Shown here piece after piece: positions 63,501 through 64,000 of a stretch of 64,000 bases of DNA. Source of the DNA: Oreocharis arfaki (Eukaryota; Chordata; Aves; Passeriformes; Paramythiidae); the NCBI GenBank assembly GCA_013398015.1, contig VZRR01012891.1:172976-236975 (forward strand), written 5' to 3'. A program made the position numbers and the translations under genes. Each line of letters opens with the position of its first letter. Position 1 is the first letter of the stretch. Below the pieces are notes generated by a model that made no database searches, was not told where the DNA came from, and saw only the letters and a program-made list of their open reading frames with translations.

Positions 63501-63977
63501 CAGGGCGAGGCGTTCTCCGAGACTCACCTGCAGTGACAACACCGGCACAGACTCAGGTGTTCCTCTTGCAGGGTTCCTACAGAATTACGCTAATTACACC
63601 GCACAAAGAGCGAGGAAACCCAACACGCAACCTAACCCAGGACCAGAATGTACAGATAATGTACCGGTGCTCACAGGCCTGTNCGAGGCGTTCTCCGAGA
63701 CTCACCTGCAGTGACAACACCGGCACAGACTCAGGTGTTCCTCTTGCAGGGTTCCTACAGAATTACGCTAATTACACCGCACAAAGAGCGAGGAAACCCA
63801 ACACGCAACCTAACCCAGGACCAGAATGTACAGATAATGTACCGGTGCTCACAGGCCTGTGCAGCATCCCTGAACCGCTGCAGCAGCTGCTCTCCGCATG
63901 CTGGGGTTTGGCATTCCCACAGCTCGTACCTTGCGGATCTCCTCGGGCAGCGCGTGGACGGGGCCGCGCCGCTCCAT
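30245..63977 (-). CDS. LEKR1: LEKR1, leucine/glutamate/lysine-rich coiled-coil protein
   Basis: Twelve coding exons on the minus strand, in transcript order: 63977-63930, 55603-55389, 51342-51223, 50857-50682, 49037-48852, 39234-39153, 37657-37580, 37344-37141, 35985-35892, 33176-33024, 32061-31762 and 30574-30245. They total 1986 nt, 661 codons plus stop, with every phase closing; human LEKR1 is of similar length (about 690 as I recall). The N-terminus MERRGPVHALPEEIRK is followed by a CKYCG Cx2C pair and YLILHEF, which I recognise from LEKR1. Nearly all of the rest is heptad-rich coiled coil (Leu, Glu, Lys, Gln), then a Gly/Ala/Arg-rich tail. The molecular role is not established; dimerisation or scaffolding is inferred. 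Confidence 0.92.
30558..30713 (-). repeat. LEKR1: 78-bp tandem duplication across the exon 12 splice acceptor
   Basis: Two diverged copies with period 78 share, on the minus strand, a ggtttgatgga block, a tttgcag acceptor and an aaytccstgctgc exon start. The downstream copy is the real exon 12 boundary (30574). The upstream copy has its acceptor at 30654-30653. Confidence 0.75.
30933..30995. repeat. Degenerate (tggaatca)n repeat
   Basis: Imperfect units such as atggaatcaggt, ttggaatca and tggaatcactc in LEKR1 intron 11 resemble an isolated reversed CR1 tail repeat. Confidence 0.45.
31762..32061 (-). CDS. LEKR1: LEKR1 coding exon 11
   Basis: Exactly 100 codons, IPGLISSATKSLRMETEIL through LIHSLSQVQEE, phase 0 at both ends and strongly coiled coil. 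The acceptor is gatctcacccag and the donor gag|gtagga. Confidence 0.93.
33024..33176 (-). CDS. LEKR1: LEKR1 coding exon 10
   Basis: 51 codons, LEMDLAKGEARHKEAIQ through EHEELQQK, coiled coil. The acceptor is ttgtcccccag and the donor aag|gtgtgc. Phase 0 at both ends; the open frame continues past the donor but reads into non-heptad sequence, so I end the exon here. Confidence 0.88.
33209..33602 (-). mobile_element. CR1 LINE 3' end in LEKR1 intron 9
   Basis: A long reversed CR1 piece: gggatgggagggaccccaa, ccactgtcccaggctgctcc, the ggatccaggggcagccac block, ttccttcccaatatccc and the distal ctggagcccctttaggcac block. Confidence 0.92.
34490..34665 (+). mobile_element. CR1 fragment, older type
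   Basis: It has aatttctccatggaaagg, gaggtgtccaaggaaggac, ggacgtggcactcaggg and acttttccaacctcag, ending gggattctat. It is the same subtype as the copy at 8753, more decayed. Confidence 0.85.
35440..35618 (+). mobile_element. CR1 3' end, plus strand
   Basis: Blocks ctggctgcccctggatccc, gtgcccaaggccagggtgg and ccctccaacccaaaccag end in the classical gggattctgtgattcc tail. Confidence 0.92.
35892..35985 (-). CDS. LEKR1: LEKR1 coding exon 9
   Basis: It encodes ELLLVSQQSRTEQLQE through DSWRDK. Its first base completes an Arg codon from exon 8. The acceptor is tttctgttcctag and the donor aag|gtgact. Confidence 0.92.
36955..37028. repeat. A/T-rich low-complexity tract
   Basis: A run made almost only of A and T with long T stretches, in LEKR1 intron 8 about 110 bases beyond the donor of exon 8. 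Confidence 0.8.
37141..37344 (-). CDS. LEKR1: LEKR1 coding exon 8
   Basis: It encodes LTKELKDKEESLLICQQ through LLMLKQE with split Arg codons at both ends. It is Glu/Lys/Leu-rich coiled coil with an EKERKEEDLKRR charged patch. The acceptor is tttcatctgtag and the donor ag|gtaaag. Confidence 0.93.
37580..37657 (-). CDS. LEKR1: LEKR1 coding exon 7
   Basis: It encodes VKSTELDVCQNELKKIKY through GITES, then a split Arg codon. The acceptor is a T-rich tract ending ttttag and the donor ag|gtaagt. Confidence 0.92.
38411..38577 (-). repeat. 166-bp non-CR1 repeat, copy 1 (inverted partner at 59811)
   Basis: This is the reverse complement of 59811-59976, by eye with about four or five substitutions and one 3-base indel. 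It directly adjoins the 3' end of a reversed CR1. It lies in LEKR1 intron 6. Confidence 0.9.
38570..38810 (-). mobile_element. CR1 3' end in LEKR1 intron 6
   Basis: Reversed CR1 blocks: tggaatggtttgggttg, cactatcccaggtgg, gccagggatccaggggcagc and caattccttcccaatacc. Confidence 0.9.
39153..39234 (-). CDS. LEKR1: LEKR1 coding exon 6
   Basis: It encodes LTNQVETAGLQLQKVTAEM and DHYKKLL, joined to exon 5 through a split Asp codon (g|at). The donor is ct|gtaaga. Confidence 0.92.
39811..39965 (-). mobile_element. CR1 3'-end fragment
   Basis: It begins cacagaatcatggaatgggt, then aagctcatccagtcccaacc and cactatcccaggttgctcc. The internal block after gcctggcctgg is shortened. Confidence 0.88.
42404..42785 (-). 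mobile_element. CR1 3' end with internal join at one N
   Basis: A reversed CR1 from atcatggaatcccagaatgg to ccctgctggggatccc. At 42530 a single N replaces the block that runs from aagccccatccagcctgg to the cccatatctcc region in sister copies. About 150 bases are missing. Confidence 0.9.
42448..42483. repeat. (ccatc)n microsatellite inside CR1
   Basis: Seven to eight copies of a 5-base unit (catcc/cccat) expand the short CR1 segment that is normally a single cccatc or catccc. Confidence 0.9.
42918..43079. repeat. 43-bp tandem repeat, almost 4 copies
   Basis: Units start at 42918, 42961, 43004 and 43047, each beginning aataaatgcagggctgcaaa (aataaacg in the last). The first two share ctccccctg and the last two ccccacctg, showing stepwise duplication. 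Confidence 0.95.
43584..43740 (-). mobile_element. CR1 3'-end fragment
   Basis: Reversed CR1: cagactggtttgggttgg, accttccactatcccagg and ccttgggcactgccagggat, ending in gggacaggcacagc. Confidence 0.88.
45138..45470 (-). mobile_element. CR1 3' end
   Basis: A nearly complete set of reversed CR1 3' blocks from atggtttgggttggaaggg to ctctcctggagccccttta, closely resembling the copies at 33209 and 57374. Confidence 0.92.
47368..47460 (+). mobile_element. CR1 3'-end fragment, plus strand
   Basis: Blocks gggatagtggaaggtgtcc and ggatgagctttaaggccc end in aggattctgtgat, the CR1 tail. Confidence 0.85.
48852..49037 (-). CDS. LEKR1: LEKR1 coding exon 5
   Basis: It encodes IPKLNQRLAKSQRENE through ELQKETL in coiled-coil heptads, with split Glu and split Asp codons at its ends. 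The acceptor is ttttcctcctcag and the donor g|gtaaga. Confidence 0.93.
49960..50060 (+). mobile_element. Short CR1 3'-end fragment
   Basis: It has gggagttggacttgatcc, ggatcccctccaactcagg and a tail attctgtgattttgtgattc. This is the CR1 type with the ttggactagatgatcc-like motif. Confidence 0.75.
50682..50857 (-). CDS. LEKR1: LEKR1 coding exon 4
   Basis: It encodes NTLEHHCSTLNKAVSLFPF through SLQIKAVSKEALT. Its first base closes an Arg codon from exon 3. The acceptor is ttctctcctgcag and the donor acag|gtaaag. It is less charged than the flanking exons. Confidence 0.92.
51223..51342 (-). CDS. LEKR1: LEKR1 coding exon 3
   Basis: It encodes IKTLTVELKTKQEEMKT through AAYKQSQVL, coiled coil, with split Arg codons on both sides. 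The acceptor is acatctatag and the donor cag|gtgaga. Confidence 0.92.
51343..55388 (-). other. LEKR1: LEKR1 intron 2 (4.0 kb)
   Basis: No CR1 copy or further phase-compatible exon was recognised. A 28-bp unit with ccaggagctgctcattttca is duplicated at about 53213-53267. The rest is ordinary AT-rich intron sequence. Confidence 0.7.
53213..53267. repeat. 28-bp tandem duplication
   Basis: Two adjacent units, each with gccaggagctgctcatttt, differ mainly in their last bases (catttcaca and cagttcaga). Confidence 0.8.
55389..55603 (-). CDS. LEKR1: LEKR1 coding exon 2 (Cx2C motif)
   Basis: It encodes MPREQTVCKYCGVSYLILH, then EFKVMEDKLKAMEKEIK, LEREQRLQAELQALHH and ESKTE with a split Arg. The CKYC pair could form half of a metal site; a second Cys pair is not seen nearby. 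The acceptor is ttttctctctttgtag. The donor ag|gtcgga is weak but is the only nearby one that keeps phase with exon 3. Confidence 0.9.
57374..57620 (-). mobile_element. CR1 3' end
   Basis: Reversed CR1 from atggaatcacagaagggttt through ggatccaggggcagccac to ctctccctgccctctggc. Confidence 0.92.
58502..58556. repeat. A-rich repeat pair around one N
   Basis: The pattern tataaaagtt plus a run of A occurs before the N at 58530, and tataaaagtc plus a run of A after it. It resembles two contig ends covering the same A-rich tract. Confidence 0.75.
59221..59240. repeat. (cacact)n microsatellite
   Basis: Three to four copies of a 6-base unit, tcacactcacactcacactc. Confidence 0.8.
59705..59820 (+). 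mobile_element. CR1 3' end, plus strand
   Basis: Blocks gtgcccaaggccaggctgg, gggatagtggaaggtgtcc and ccccttccaacacaaacc lead directly into the 166-bp repeat; the usual attctgtgattc tail is replaced by cattccaggatc. Confidence 0.88.
59811..59976 (+). repeat. 166-bp non-CR1 repeat, copy 2
   Basis: Inverted match of 38411-38577, from tccaggatct to cctccaggagaatt. Both copies sit directly downstream of a CR1 3' end, and their outer flanks differ after gaatt. Confidence 0.9.
63472..63550. repeat. 32-bp near-tandem repeat
   Basis: The block gagactcacctgcagtgac through accggcacag occurs at 63472-63503 and 63519-63550, separated by 15 bases. Confidence 0.85.
63506..63860. repeat. Exact 177-bp direct duplication joined by one N
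   Basis: 63506-63682 and 63684-63860 are identical by eye, both starting cgaggcgttctccg and ending tcacaggcctgt, with N at 63683 between them. An unmerged overlap between two contig ends is the likely cause. Confidence 0.92.
63930..63977 (-). CDS. LEKR1: LEKR1 coding exon 1 (start codon)
   Basis: 16 codons, MERRGPVHALPEEIRK, with donor aag|gtacga. The ATG lies in a gccATGg Kozak context. HALPEEI is the LEKR1 N-terminal signature I recall. The GC-rich sequence beyond 63977 is 5' untranslated or promoter sequence cut by the window end. Confidence 0.88.
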
Positions 63978-64000
63978 GGCGGGCTCCGGGAGCGGCGGGG

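Larger units (their letters stand above)
55604..63929 (-). other. LEKR1: LEKR1 intron 1 (8.3 kb)
   Basis: It contains CR1 copies at 57374 and 59705, the second 166-bp repeat copy (59811), single-N joins at 58530 and 63683 and a duplicated 177-bp block next to exon 1. No additional coding exon was recognised. Confidence 0.75.

Overview
The window is bird nuclear DNA. Two things show this. Both spliced genes match vertebrate proteins (cyclin L1 and LEKR1). The interspersed repeats are nearly all CR1 LINE 3' ends, the dominant avian retroposon, with the typical gggattctgtgattc tail. The CR1 type looks more like Neoaves or a passerine than a galliform, but that is an impression only. Repeats were recognised by eye and exons were built by hand from splice sites and reading phase, so no alignment or expression data support them.

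Layout. Positions 1-9128 are intergenic with three CR1 fragments and no gene I can support. Positions 9129-9560 form a CpG island. A 342-base run of N (10137-10478) lies where CCNL1 exon 1 is expected. Positions 10585-22275 (+) hold coding exons 2-11 of CCNL1; its poly(A) signal is at 22619. Positions 22652-30244 are a GC-rich convergent intergenic spacer with a 16-copy 26-bp minisatellite. Positions 30245-63977 (-) hold the complete LEKR1 coding sequence: 12 coding exons, 661 codons plus stop, every exon phase closing. Its introns carry most of the CR1 copies.

The two genes are convergent, the arrangement I recall for human 3q25.31. CCNL1 encodes a nuclear-speckle SR-type cyclin that partners CDK11 in pre-mRNA splicing. 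LEKR1 encodes a poorly characterised coiled-coil protein. Nothing in the sequence ties their functions together.

The most interesting items are: a 73-nt poison-exon candidate inside CCNL1 intron 3 that would truncate the cyclin; a 78-bp tandem duplication of the 3' splice site of LEKR1's last exon, creating a second acceptor with its own early stop; and a 166-bp non-CR1 sequence in two inverted copies 21 kb apart, each abutting a CR1 3' end. Several single-N joins look like assembly artefacts, most clearly an exact 177-bp duplication next to LEKR1 exon 1.
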